Source: Euglena gracilis
Lineage: Eukaryota; Euglenida; Euglenophyceae; Euglenales
Reading direction: 5' to 3'
Assembly (NCBI GenBank): GCA_039621445.1
Contig: CP154957.1
Span: 24,652,938-24,716,937 of the forward strand
DNA: 64,000 nucleotides
Shown: piece after piece, positions 21,801 through 32,164 of the stretch
Layout: every line of letters begins with the position of its first letter
How positions within the stretch are numbered: the first letter of the stretch is position 1
The notes under the pieces: model-generated
Seen by the model: only the letters and a program-made list of their open reading frames with translations
Database searches by the model: none
What the model was told of the DNA's origin: nothing
Position numbers and translations under genes: made by a program

Positions 21801-22298
21801 AGATCTGACCCCCCTCCCCGGGGGGTTGTAGAGCACATGGCCAAACCCCCCCGGGGGGGAGGGTAGTGCCTGCCCAGGCACTCCAGGGCACTCTGAGACC
21901 CCCCTCCCCCTCAGGGTTGGTCAATTTCAGCCTGTTCCGAACAGGTGCAACTATGGTGACAATGACACCCACGACAACTATGACAGCTTTAAAGCACTGG
22001 GTGTCGTGGGCACATTGGGGAAACCCAAAATGTGCCGCCCTCATACCTGGTCCCTGGATGAGCCGGTGGGTGGCTGCTCAGGACCAGTGCCCTTCCCCCA
22101 AGCCAGCGGTGGACCATCGACCAGGTGGTGGCCCACCTGGAGGTGACGGGCTACCTCTCGGGCTACCTCATCCCCCCGCCCACTCTACGGCCGTTCCCCC
22201 GCACCGTCTCCCACGAGATGGAGTCGGTGGTGGTGGCGGCCGAGGACATCTCCGCCCGTCCCATGGCCCAACGGGCGGACCATCAGGGATCAATCTAG
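18703..22298 (+). CDS. Divergent protein kinase (multi-exon)
   Basis: Exons give most kinase subdomains in order. N-lobe: RRVCIRFVSDEAKFQR, then FVCTPLHAF and HPLFALVMERSERQL (hinge-like). Catalytic loop: GLVHCDVRASQL. DFG region: RWKFADLSQAALAG. APE motif: CLHAAPELV. Subdomain IX: SLDMWALGLLLL. Subdomain XI: HLLLRDPQRWTIDQVVAHL. The last join, LLLRDP to QRWTIDQ, closes perfectly in phase across 21176/22103. The likely stop is TAG 22296-22298. Several catalytic positions differ from consensus: the VAIK lysine reads as R (VCIRF), HRD is HCD, the loop asparagine is Q, and DFG is DLS. Catalytic activity is therefore doubtful although the HxD and DFG aspartates remain. The glycine-rich loop exon was not found, so the true start is unknown. 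Confidence 0.75.
19285..19391 (+). CDS. Kinase exon: catalytic loop
   Basis: PAELAFVAECAVRGLQELHA, then AGLVHCDVRASQL, ends at a consensus CTG|GTGAGG donor. Helix E plus the HxD motif are clear. Confidence 0.85.
19615..19860. mobile_element. Inverted-repeat element, family 2
   Basis: Termini are CATACCATTGCTGAAGG and GTAAGCAATGGTATG. The flanks AGTCTGGC (19607-19614) and AGCCTGAC (19861-19868) agree at 6 of 8 positions, as for an aged 8-bp duplication. Internal GACTGACTGG motifs match the 9518-9817 copy. It lies in the kinase intron between the catalytic-loop and DLS exons. Confidence 0.8.
19958..20060 (+). CDS. Kinase exon: DFG region (DLS)
   Basis: GDRWKFADLSQAALAGAPV corresponds to beta-8 and the magnesium-binding loop. 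The acceptor GGGCCAG| is tentative. The competing frame beginning FDGVGPAAP was considered and judged weaker. Confidence 0.6.
20196..20290 (+). CDS. Kinase exon: APE motif
   Basis: NVATDCPLPEEECCLHAA followed by PELVPLLIGSASGG. The CLHAAPELV string is the P+1-loop/APE signature. Acceptor CCCGCCCCAG|; the donor was not identified. Confidence 0.75.
20521..20586 (+). CDS. Kinase exon: helix F (DMWALG)
   Basis: AAPSLDMWALGLLLLGPG, then FFLW, between CGGTCGAG| and TGG|GTGCTG. The D-x-W-x-x-G motif of subdomain IX is intact. Confidence 0.85.
20998..21176 (+). CDS. Kinase exon: C-lobe
   Basis: GWQQEAWLGLATDRRLL, then LPLPSTPLGDVIPHLLLRDP. The acceptor CCCCCCAG is clear and the donor CC|GTGCAG joins 22103 in phase. 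Confidence 0.85.
21317..21587. mobile_element. hAT-like MITE, family 1, perfect 8-bp duplication
   Basis: The direct repeat GTAGGAAG flanks it (21309-21316 and 21588-21595). Termini are CAGGGTTTTTTTTTAGTC and AGTCTTAAAAAACCCCTG. The core is GGCGCCGAAGGCGCC at about 21439. It is 271 bp and lies in the last kinase intron. Confidence 0.9.
21765..21905. repeat. GCCTGGGCAGGCACTCCA repeat pair
   Basis: Two copies in opposite orientation around C/G-runs, ending GGCACTCCAAGGCA and GGCACTCCAGGGCA. The same units recur at 60468-60500 and 60662-60700, with the linker GTAG(A/G)GCACA(T/C)GGCCAAA, so this is a dispersed element. Confidence 0.7.
22103..22298 (+). CDS. Kinase exon: subdomain XI and C-terminus
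   Basis: QRWTIDQVVAHLEVTGYLSG, then YLIPPPTLRPFPRTVSHEME, to TAG. The acceptor CCCCCAAG| at 22101-22102 restores RDPQRWTIDQ. It may instead splice again before the stop. Confidence 0.75.
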
Positions 22299-22778
22299 AT
22301 CCCCTCGTTGGGCTGTTTCTGTGCGGGGAGGGGCAGCCGTTCCCATGTCCATTTTCTGGCAACTTGAAGATGGGTCAACATCTTGCTTGTGCTACAAAGA
22401 AAATGGACACGCAGGACTATTTTTTTTTGGTGAGGATTGCAAACTATTGTGCATGCTATTGCTGTGTGAGGGAAAAATTAAATTTGACGTTTGCCTTGAG
22501 GGTTGAACTGTTTCGCCATCAGCCACCAGGATGGTTATTAGTACGCTCAGGAGGGTGAGTATGATATTTTTGGCTCTTGTTTGTTCTTCTCCACACCCAC
22601 ACAGAGTTTTTGGGTCTCAAAATATCATTTGCTGCTGCCAGTTATTTTGTTTCGTTGACTCAAATTCCATGAGCATGGGACGCCTCCTCTTCCACTTTCG
22701 GGACTCTGCGGACTTCAGAGGACCACAGCCGACTGCCGGCAGGATTTTACACCAGATGCTAACATTTGGGCAGCATAG

Positions 22779-22940
22779 TGTAACACAGTGGCAACCGTGC
22801 AACCACTGTGTAGCGCAGTGGTAACAGTGTAACCACTGTGGTAACGGTGCAACCACAGTATTTCACAGTGGTAACAATGCAACCACAGTGATAACTGTGT
22901 AACCATTGTGTAACACAGTGGTAACCGTGTAACCACTGCC
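22779..22940 (+). repeat. GTAACCACTGTG minisatellite
   Basis: About a dozen degenerate units of the form CAGTGGTAACNGTGTAACCA, with a self-complementary character (GTGTAACCAC / GTGGTAAC). Confidence 0.85.
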
Positions 22941-22979
22941 CAATTTGTGCGTGTGTGCTTGCACGCACGCGCATGCGCG

Positions 22980-22981
<2 letters not shown>

Positions 22982-23014
<33 letters not shown>

Positions 23015-23040
23015 ATGCGTGTGTGTGCGTGTGTGTTGTG
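22982..23040 (+). repeat. (GT)n microsatellite
   Basis: A GTGTGT tract preceded by alternating purine-pyrimidine CACGCACGCGCATGCGCG. Confidence 0.9.
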
Positions 23041-23189
23041 TATGCACCACCACCACTGGGGAAGGGAAATGTCTGTCCTTCAAACAGGCTACTGGTGTTT
23101 GTGCAAACATGCCCAAAATGTGTATTTATTTGTGCAATCATGCCCAAAATTCTCCCTTCTGGTAGCTTGGACTGTCTCGTGCTGCTTGA

Positions 23190-25470
23190 TTTAGGCGGCG
23201 CGAATTGCCCATTTTTTCCTTCCATTTTCTGCGTGTTTGAGCTGCGTGGGTTTCTGCTTGACCAACCCCACCTCACCTGTTCGGGGTTGATTTTTTTTGT
23301 AGGTTATGGAACAGAAAATTTTGGGTCGTTTTTGGTCTATTTTACGCCTTTCGACAAATGGTGAATTTGAGGATAAATGGCTGTTTTGGGGGGTTTTGAA
23401 AAACACCCCCCTGTACCGCCTTGAAATTTTGAAAAACGCAAAACGGCCAGAGAACACTTGGCCTTGGAGACCCGAAGTTTTCACGATGCTTCCGGAACTC
23501 CCTCTGGAGAGGGATGACTTGTTGCGGCAGGTGAAGACATGGTGGTAAACAGGCAACACTGCCAGAAGGAGCCTGTAATTTTGGGAAGAGATGTGTTAGG
23601 CGGTTTTCAGTGCAAACATTGTTTTTGTGAAGAAGAGATGCTGCCCTAACAGAGGGGACTGGATAGAGAATAGCATTAAAAGGCGGACTAGGCGGTTAAC
23701 CGCCTAAAGGAGGAATGGTTCTGCGTAGACCTGTGTGCTGTGTGTGCTTGCCCCAGGTGTCCTGACTGGTGACATGAGAACCCCTGCATTTCTGTTCTTC
23801 TCCTGGGCTGTGCATCTGCGTTACAATTTATCGTTTAGCAAAGCCAAACAACAGTGTAGCCGGGAAAGCAGGAGCGGGAGGGAGGCGTGGATGCCTGTAC
23901 TACTATCCAGAACAGGGGGAATGGGAAATGCTTCAACACCATTCTGGCCGCTCAAGCATTTTGAGAAGCTTGGGGCCAAGGTGAACTGAAGTAGTATGCA
24001 GTTTGAGTGCACTGTGTCCTTAACTTGTCAGCGCACAAGTTCCCTGCCTTGACACCGCTTGGCCCCGCAAAACTCAACACACTTTCCCCATCTGTCGACC
24101 CCGCTGAGAAACACACTGTAAAAAGTTTTTGTTTGAGGGGCGCAGAAACAGAACACAACTTTTTTGGGATTTTTTTTTGTAAAACAGCTGCAGATGGATC
24201 TTTGCGTACATGAATGAATGAAAGGTTAGAAAGCTTCATGCACGTGTTGTATTTATTATTATTATTTGTATTTTTATTTTGTTTGGTGAATGGTGCTGTT
24301 GGGGTGGGGGTGAAGCACACACGGAAAATGAATGATATGGGTGAATTGGAGATCTTTTAGGCAGAAACCCGTGCAGAAGGGTTTGAAAACGAGAAACGTT
24401 GGTGTTTGTGGATGACACATGGGAACGAAGAGGGAAACCTCCGCATCGGGGCAGCAAGCACCCGAGCAGGCGGAAACCCGCCTAGGATTTCAGCAGAAGG
24501 TGGACACCCTCCTCTCCAATGAGGAGGTGGACATTTTCTCGAGGCCAGTGGTGAAGACAGCGTCTGCAGGAACTGCAGTGAAATGCATGTGTCAGTGGCA
24601 AGGCCGGGTGTGGTGCGGCAGAGGTGCTATTCAATTACTGTCCCGAAAAGCAGCCAAAAACCTGCGGTTGATTTCTCAGGAGGGACGAAAGCCCCTCCCA
24701 CAGCCCTCCTCCTGGAACCCAACGGTATTGGTGGTCCAAAGTCAGGGTTTGGGGATGGCTGCCGAAGAAATGAATCAAGAAACGGACGGAAAGCACCGAC
24801 TTCAGCAGCTGGTGGCGGCAATTAAAATTTTTTTAATTGCGTTTGTTGGTTTTCGGAAGGAGTCCTCCAAGTTCTCAAAATTTCTCAAGTTCTCAAGTTC
24901 TCAAGGCCTCCTGCATGGTTCTTTAAGAGAGTTTTACAGCATTCTCCCTTTGAAAAGCTGAAGTTTTTTTGAAATTCAGACAAAATGCGCAAAACATTTC
25001 CTTTTGTTTCTGGATCTTCCAGTTTTGGGCCCGGCAGCATATGCCTCCAGAGGAGGCAACGGAGGTCTCTGTTAGAAGCCGCGCGGAAGGGGGGAAATCA
25101 GAGGGCGGTCGCTCTCAACCAACGCCAGGTTGCCGTATGACCCAATGCAATAATGCAATTGTCTTCGCCGGTGACCACTCTCAGCACAAGCACGCCTGGT
25201 CCTTTTGGAAATCTCTCCTGCTCTGAGTGCCCAAGTTGAAAGGCGGCCGTCTCTCCTCGTTTGGTCAAACGCTGCAATCGCCTCTCCCTGGTTTCTAAAA
25301 CCCTCCACCCCTCAAACCCAGACACCAGTCCGTTGCAAACTGCCTGGCAGCCTGGCAATAAAATCTGGCACCTGCCTGCGTCGTCAGGGAGTTGCCGCTG
25401 AGACACAGCCCCGTGCCACACCCATTCAAAATCTGTGTTTTTCAACCTTTTTTTAAATGCTTTCAATATG
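23190..25470 (+). repeat. Long dispersed repeat, copy 1
   Basis: Homologous to 33090-35030. Landmarks in order: GGCGCGAATTGCCC, GAAATTTTGAAAAAC, GAGAACACTTGGCC, AACAGAGGGGACTG, GCAGAAGGGTTTGA, CAGGCGGAAACCCGCC, and CTGCCTGGCAGCCTGGCAA. It carries an extra 600-bp stretch (about 23720-24350) absent from copy 2. It also contains the palindromes TAGGCGGTTAACCGCCTA (23689-23706) and CAGGCGGAAACCCGCCTAG (24467-24485). No conserved reading frame is evident, so I call it non-coding. Confidence 0.75.
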
Positions 25471-25558
25471 CTCTAATGTGACTGAAATAGTTTTTGAAAG
25501 TGGATAGTGACCCCCCCCTCCCGGCCGGGGGTCGGTCAGCAATGGTACGGCGGGCAAG

Positions 25559-25744
25559 TTGCCGGCAGGCGCGGGCGACGCGCTGGCGGCGGTACGGTTC
25601 ACGCACCTCGGAGCCCTGGCCGTGGTGGACGCCCCGGCGGTGCTGTTCGCCGCAGACCACGTTGGCCGGGAGTCCTACGTCCAGGTGTTCGACCTCAGCG
25701 CCAGCCAGCCTCCCCCCGCCTTTCTTGTCCATGCCTTCTCCTGA
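25559..25744 (+). CDS. Orphan exon, beta-propeller-like
   Basis: AVRFTHLGALAVVDAPAVLF, then AADHVGRESYVQVFDLSA, to a TGA. The pattern resembles one propeller blade ending VQVFDL. It starts just after a family-2 right terminus (AGCAATGGTAC, 25539-25549). No partner exons are identified and the gene is unknown. Confidence 0.4.
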   Translation: MPAGAGDALAAVRFTHLGALAVVDAPAVLFAADHVGRESYVQVFDLSASQPPPAFLVHAFS

Positions 25745-26053
25745 GTCGTGTGTGCATCCGGTGTGTTGCACATCGCCACCCCAAGAGCAGTTTGCCTTAA
25801 ACAGTGTCAGTTGCCCAAAGATTATGAATTGTTCAAAACGAAAGAGGAAGCAGAAAAATGTTTCCGGTTTTTTTTGTGTTTTTTTTTTCTTGGAATGGGT
25901 CCATTTGCAGTCCGTTTTGACCGGCCGTTTGGCTTACGGTAGAAAACTGCCAAAAAAGCTCAGAATCAAACAAGACATACCGGAACGCAGCACACTTCTG
26001 TTGAGGTATGCGACGTCGAAACAACAAATACCCCTGTGCAGGGGGAAAAATTA

Positions 26054-26412
26054 CCCCCCCCCCCCTATGTCCAACGACCCCCCTATGTCCAACGACCACC
26101 CCCCCGGTCAGAGGACACCTTTTTGGAGGTTTGGCGAAAATTTTGGTCCCGGCGCAAAGCGCCGGGCCGAAAATTTTTGTGCCCCAAATTGGTCAAAAAT
26201 TGGCCCAAATGCCATTTTTGGCACTTTTTGGACAAAAATTTGTCAAAATTGCCCAAAATTTTCGGCGCAAAGCACTGGAAGGGAAAATTTGACCTTTTTT
26301 GGGGGGTGGGGTCCCGATTACCCACCAACATTTTTTTTGACCCCTTGTCCAACGACCACCCCCCCGGTCGGAGGACAGAGGTTACTGGTCGTTGGACATA
26401 GGGGGGGGAGGG
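26054..26412. mobile_element. Family-3 element flanked by TA
   Basis: Left end CCCCCCTATGTCCAACGACC; right end GGTCGTTGGACATAGGGGGG. It is immediately flanked by TA on both sides (TTA| and |TAC), as for mariner-like insertion. The core has two hairpins, GGCGCAAAGCGCC and GGCGCAAAGCACTGG, in A/T-run sequence. 359 bp, non-coding. Confidence 0.75.
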
Positions 26413-27666
26413 TACACGAATCAACGCGGAAGCGGGAATATTGGTGTTCTGCTTAAGGATTTCTGCACAGCAGTCCAAACTACACGCAGCTAGAGAACAC
26501 AAAGTACTTTGAGCAAAAAAGATGGTGGTGTTTTTTCGCAAATGCATGTGAAGCAGAATTCCGCTTTCATTATACTGAGAAAATTATGTAATGAAAGTGC
26601 AAACGGATGAATGACAGGAAAGACCATTACTTAACATCTTGAATGTTGGGCAACAGAAACACTAACAAAAACATGGATGTGTGAAGAGCCATGGTAAGGC
26701 AACACAGCTCTGGTTGTAACGGCCACCCAAGGTTGCATTTTAGTGCCATACCTCAATGGTACTGAAAAACAAAAGCAGATTTCCAACACCAAAGTCTGTG
26801 TTACAAACAGAAATGAACAATATGAAGAACTGGGAATTGAAACGATACGCACCTCATCTGCAGTCATCAGCCAGATGGCCACGCCAAACAAAAAGATGTG
26901 GGTTCCTGCTTCAGCACCACACAGGCCGGCAGATAACATTTCAATGAAACAAGATCAGTCAATCCCGCCCGTTCCCCCGATGCCTGGCCAATGCAAACAT
27001 GCAGCGAAACGAACCAACGGACGGGTGTGTTGGGGGTGGTTGCGTGACGGGTGCGAGTGCGACTTTTTACACCTTTACAGTCCCACTTGTGGCTGCCCTC
27101 CTCCCCCTGGCGACCCCCCGGTCAGTGATGAACATTCGTGGTCGTTGAAGAATGGGAGGAAGGCTCCTGGCAATTTTTCCTTATTGAGAGCGTTGTGGGG
27201 GGGGCTGTCAACAGGGCTGCTTGTGGCCGATTGCCAGCGGAGGGGTCGACTGCCGTCCCCTGTGCAGGGGTTGGAGGCAGTCGGGCTGGCAGCCTCTTCC
27301 CTCTGGGGAAATGCCATTTTGGCATAAAGCGCCGAATTTTTTTTGAAAAGGTGATCAATAATGTTTTTTTTAGAGTGTTCTCAGGTGGTTTTTGGCATTT
27401 GTTGATGTTTGTTGGCATTTTTTGGCATTTGTTCATGTTTGGCATTTGTTGATGCTCGTTTTTTTTTGAAAAAAGTCTGGCAGTTCATTTTTGGCATTTT
27501 CGCTTCAACCTAACCTTGCGTCCCATCAGAAGTTGCTTGGGAGGAGACAGGTTGGCAGTTCCTTGGGTCAGACACCCCAACCCTTCCGCTTGATCAGCGG
27601 TCCAACTGACACTGCCACACGCCGGCCAGCTCCAAACCCTGCCGCCGGACCTTCCCCTCCCTCCAG
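26413..27666. other. Stretch without recognised genes
   Basis: Ordinary-composition DNA with a GGCATTTGTTGATGTTTG-type direct repeat at 27390-27450. A GCATAAAGCGCCG half-core at about 27318 hints at an element remnant. No exon call. Confidence 0.35.
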
Positions 27667-28138
27667 GCGACGATGCTGGTGGGCCGGCGGCGGCGGCGGC
27701 TGCAGAACTTCCAGCAGCTGCGCCGCGTCGACTCCGCCGCGGCTGACGGGGACCCGACGACCACCGCCTCTCACAGGAATGACCCCAGACGTCCCTGGTA
27801 AACAAATTTGTTTCTGTTTTTTTTTCCTGCTTTCGCCTTCACAATCAGGGCAATCAACCACACCCCAATGCAACCGAATGCTTCCTTCGCGGTAGCCTTG
27901 CGATGCAGGCTGTGACCGCCTTCCCTCAGCAAAGCCCTGCCCGGCCCTGGTCGGCCACGCCTGTCCCCGGCCGGCCGCTCGCCCAAGAAGGAGGGGACGC
28001 CCCACCGCGCCGCCAAGAGCCCCGGCACCACCCCAGCCAGCCTGCGGGCCCTCTTCGCTGCCGCAGAGCGAAGAAGGCAGAGGACTGCTGACTTGTGGGT
28101 GTGTGTATGTGTGTGTGTGCGCATGTGTATGTATGTGT

Positions 28139-28181
<43 letters not shown>

Positions 28182-28209
28182 TGTGTGCACTGCTCCGTGC
28201 AGAAGAAAG

Positions 28210-28249
<40 letters not shown>

Positions 28250-28450
28250 ACTTGAAAGCATGCTCAGCATTGCCTGCAAACCAGAAGACACGCATCTGCC
28301 CTGTGCAGCAAGCTTTCCCCTTTCCTTTTTTTTTTTTTTGCAGTGGCAGTCCCCTGGCCGGGGCTCCTCCGCACCGCCGCTGTTCCCTGCAGGCGGTAGC
28401 CCCTCGGCGTCCCCCACCGCCCACCGAGGCCGCTCCGCCCGCAGTCCAGT
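27667..28450 (+). CDS. Basic, disordered protein, three linked exons
   Basis: Exon 27667-27797 ([19 protein letters not shown]..., donor TG|GTAAAC) joins 27930-28094 ([20 protein letters not shown], then [18 protein letters not shown], donor TT|GTGGGT). That joins 28344 onward ([12 protein letters not shown]...). All three junctions close in phase with canonical GT-AG signals, which is good evidence for a real transcript. The product is rich in R, K, S, P and A with SPKK-like repeats, as in chromatin-associated tails, but I do not recognise a family. Upstream and downstream exons are unknown; the third exon's end is a guess. Confidence 0.5.
28097..28250 (+). repeat. (GT)n microsatellite block in intron
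   Basis: GTGTGT tracts at about 28097-28190 and 28214-28248, starting directly after a splice donor (ACTT|GTGGGTGTG). Confidence 0.9.
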
Positions 28451-28651
28451 GGCCCATGTCTTGTGTGCACGTCACGGAGAATCGAGGCCGGCGCTGGCAC
28501 CCGATGGGACCCAAGCCTCCGCAGATGCGTTGTCCCCCAAAGGAGTCGCTGGATGATAGAAAAAAAATTCCTGACCAGAGCACAGCAGGTCCGCACTTCC
28601 CCCTCCTTGACTGAGCACCGGCAAGTCCTCATCCACTCTTTAAAAGACACC

Positions 28652-28746
<95 letters not shown>

Positions 28747-29483
28747 GTTTGAAGAGAAATATCCCGAAAATTCCGAGAATTCTGAAGATTGCCTTGGTAT
28801 TGTATTCCAGTCTCCAAGGTGTTTGATCTCATTGTCAGCAAAACTCTGGCTTCTGTGGTCCATTCATCGATCAGTAAGTTGGGGGGGGGGGGCGAAGGCA
28901 TTGAAGGCATCAGCCCTGCCCATAAATTGTTGCATGTGAGTGACGTTGCAGGAGAAAGGCGGAAAAGGATTCAACCAGGAGGGCAGGTGAAAAAAATCTG
29001 CCATCCCAGAGTATTTCAACAAATAATACATGGGAAATATGGGCGAAAATTCAGGAGGTTCGCCGAGGTCGCGGAGAGGGGATTGCTTTTTAGCATTCTT
29101 CGACCTCTGTACCCGTCTTTTCCGATGCCTTTTTCGGTGCTTAGACAGGGTGGGGGAGGCATCGCAGGCATGGGGCATACAATCAATTTGTCACTGGCCG
29201 ACCCCCCTCCCCTTGGGGGTGGGTGACTAGTTTTTTTTTCTTCAGAGTGACTGGCTAATTTTTGGACCCCCCCCTAGGAGGCCTGGGCCTGGGTTGCTAT
29301 GGGAGTTGGATTGTGTTTGGTTGGACAGCCGCGGTCAGCCATCGACAACCAAGCTCAAAAAGTTTTTCTCTGGTTGGAATTTGGCCGGCCGCTTTCTTTT
29401 TCTTTTTCTGTTCTTTCTTTTTTGCAACCAACAGGGAAACACATCTTTCTGCGGTGGGATCGCCTTCGGCCGCGGCCCAACTA
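28451..29483. other. Stretch without recognised genes
   Basis: Apart from the GT tract, 28750-29220 is of ordinary composition with no defensible exon. 29222-29330 is a GACTGACTGG-type element remnant. Confidence 0.35.
28652..28748 (+). repeat. (GT)n microsatellite
   Basis: A nearly pure GT tract of about 97 bp. Confidence 0.95.
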
Positions 29484-29889
29484 CCCCCCCCCCCCTATGT
29501 CCAACGACCCCCCTATGTCCAATGACCACCCCCCGGTCAGAGGACACCTTTTCGGAGGTTTGACCAAATTTTTGGTCCCGGCGTGAAGCGCCGGGACGAA
29601 AAATTTTGCCCAAAAATTGGCCAAAAATTTGGCCAAAATGCCATTTTTGACATTTTTTGGACAAAAATTTGTCAAAATTGCCCAAAATTTTCGGCTCGAA
29701 GCGCCGGAAGGGAAAATTTGGGCATTTTTGGGTGGGTAGGGACCCTGGTACCGACCAACTTTCTTTTGACCCCATGTCCAATGACCACCCCCCCGGTCAG
29801 AGGACACCTTTTGGTCACTACCCTATGTCCAACGACCACCCCCCCGGTCAGAGGACAGAGGTTACCGGTCATTGGACATAGGGGGGGGG
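29484..29889. mobile_element. Family-3 element flanked by TA
   Basis: 406 bp with the same termini and core as the 26054 copy (GGCGTGAAGCGCCGG and GGCTCGAAGCGCCGG), flanked by CTA| and |TAA. Confidence 0.75.
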
Positions 29890-29967
29890 TAATTGACGGA
29901 GAAGGGTTAGGTTAAGTTTCTCATGCAAACAGTTGAACCTTTCCTGCTCAGGCCCGTTGTATTGGCC

Positions 29968-30360
29968 TCTAACCCCCCCACTTATAAACCCCCCCGGGGT
30001 TTATAGGATCCGGTTTGGTTGGTTGGCAAGGGGGGGTTTATAAGTGGGGGGGGGGTTTATAGGTCCCGGAATTGTTGGTGAAAATCCGACACCCCAAAAT
30101 AAGACCAAACCCCCCAAATCGGCACTTTTTTTGCAAATTTGGTCAAAAATGGCATTTTTGATGATGGTCGGTCCCAAACTGCCAAAAAAAAAACAGTTTT
30201 TGGGTGGTTTGCAGTCGAAAAAAATTGTCCCCTGCGGCTTTCAATTTTCTTCCTCGGGTGGGGGTTATGGGTCCCAGTTTGGTTGGTCGGCCCGAGGGGG
30301 GTCGCAGCCGTCCAACCAAATGCAACCTCCCAACCTCCCACAGCACACCTCCGGGGGGGG
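29968..30360. repeat. Family-4 CCCCACTTATAAACCCCC element
   Basis: ACTTATAAACCCCC and its reverse complement GGGTTTATAAGTGGGG bracket short interiors. 30062-30340 is the reverse complement of most of 41080-41320 (shared words GGAATTGTTGGTGAAAATCC and GGTTTGGTTGG). Confidence 0.65.
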
Positions 30361-30372
30361 GGGTCGGGAGGG

Positions 30373-31928
30373 TTACGGTAGGAGGATGCTCAAGCTCGAG
30401 CGCTCAAGCTTGAGCATCTTTGAGCGTTTTTAAGCCCCCCCTCGATGGGGGGGGCTTAGCGAGCATCCTTGAGCATGCTCAAGGATGCTCATGAGCATCC
30501 TTGAGCATGCTCGAGGATGCTCATGAGCATCCTCGAGCGTCGTTCAAGGATGCTCATGAGCATCCTCGAGCGACACTCGAGGATGCTCATGAGCATCCTT
30601 GAGCATGCTCGAGGATGCTCATGAGCATCCTCGAGCGTCGTTCAAGGATGCTCATGAGCATCCTCGAGCGGCACTCGAGGATGCTCATGAGCGGCCTTGA
30701 GCGATATCTCGAGCATCCTCCTACTGTCATGCATGCATGTATCACAGGACCACAAAAAACACATGCCCCCCAAAACGACTTGGAAACACAAGGGATTTTA
30801 TTATTTTGGGACCGTTGAACAGTTGAGCAACAGAAGGGATTTGCCCCCCCCAAAACGACTTGGAAACACAAGGGATTTTGTTATTTTGGGGGCCTCGAGC
30901 AGTTGAGCAGCAGAAGGGATTTGCCCCCCAAAACAACTTGCAAACACAAGGGATTTACCCCCCAAAACGACTTGGAAACACAAGGTATTTGCTCCCCAAA
31001 ACGACTTGGAAACACAAGGGATTTTGTTATTTTGGGGTCCTTGAGCTGTTGAGCACCAGAAGGGATTTGCCCCCCCCAAAAACAACTTGCAAACACAAGG
31101 AATTTACCCCCAAAAACGACTTGGAAACACAAGGGATTTGCCCCCCAAAACGACTTTGAAACACAAGGGATTTTGTTATTTTGGGGCCCTGGAACAGTTG
31201 AGCAACAGAAGGGATTTGCCCCCAAAACGACTTGGAAACACAAGGGATTTACCCCCAAAACGACTTGCAAATACAAGGGATTTGCCCCCCGAAACGATTT
31301 GGAAACAAAAGGGATTTTGTTATTTTGGGGCCCTCGAACAGTTGAGCAACAGAAGGGATTTGCCCCCCCAAAACGATTTGGAAACACAAGGGATTCTGCT
31401 ATTTTGGGGCCCTCGAACAGTTGAGCAACAGAAGGGATTTGCCCCCCAAAAAGGACTTGCAAACACAAGGGATTTGCCCCCCAAAACGACTTGGAAACAC
31501 ATGGGATTTGCTCCCCAAAACGACTTGGAAACACAAGGGATTTTGTTATTTTGGGGCCCTCGAACAGTTGAGCAACAGAAGGAATTTGCCCCTCAAAACG
31601 ACTTGGAAACGCAAGGGATTAGCTCCCCAAAACATGTTTCCACGACAGTAGGAGGATGCTCATGAGCGACCTCGAACGACCTCCGAGAACACTCAAGGAT
31701 GCTCATGAGCATCCTTGAGTGTCACTCGAGGATGCTCATGAGCGTCCTTGAGCGACCACCAACGACCTCCGACGACACTCGAGGATGCTCATGAGCATCC
31801 TTGAGCGACACTTAAGGATGCTCATGAGCATCCTTCAGCATGCTCGAGGATGCTCATCAGCATCCTCGAGCGACACTCAAGGATGCTCATGAGCATCCTC
31901 CTACGGAGCATTCTCCTAGCGTAACCCT
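30373..31928. repeat. Nested palindromic array, 1.55 kb
   Basis: The outer ends are inverted: GGTTACGGTAGGAGGATGCTC (left) against GCGTAACC at 31921-31928 plus GAGCATCCTCCTACGGAGCA (right). Arms at 30385-30725 and 31655-31910 are 32-bp units of the palindrome GAGGATGCTCATGAGCATCC. The centre (30765-31640) is an array of CAAAACGACTTGGAAACACA + AGGGATTT units, interspersed with a longer unit containing GTTATTTTGGGGCCCTCGAA. The centre is itself bracketed by CCTCCTACTGTCATG and ACGACAGTAGGAGG. Any long frames are repeat artefacts. Confidence 0.85.
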
Positions 31929-32164
31929 CCGGGGGGGGGGGGGTCGGCAAAAAACCATTAAAGTGAACCAACGGCGAATTTTTTTGGGCCTTTTTCAGGT
32001 TTGTGGTCAAATTTCCCTTGGATTTCAGAGTGGCCGACCCCCCCCCCCCCCGGGAGGCTGGGAGGGGGTATTGACTGACTGGTTTTCCGAAAGAAAAAGT
32101 GACTGCCTGGTGTTTTGGAATAGTGGAAGTGCCCCCCCCCCCCGGAGGTCGGTAAACAAAACAG
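31929..32164. mobile_element. GACTGACTGG-type element
   Basis: From the C/G-run pair at 31931 through GTGACTGCCTGG to GGTCGGTAAACAAAACAG at 32164. Its last AG doubles as the acceptor of the following exon candidate. Confidence 0.5.

Noticed and set aside
24419-24961. 180-codon plus-strand frame in the long repeat
   Set aside because: The matching region of the second copy (34100-34470) keeps nucleotide similarity but breaks the frame, so selection on protein is not evident.
30765-31640. CRISPR-like repeat array
   Set aside because: Units vary in length and sequence, there are no unique spacers or cas genes, and the surroundings are eukaryotic introns and transposon-like arms.
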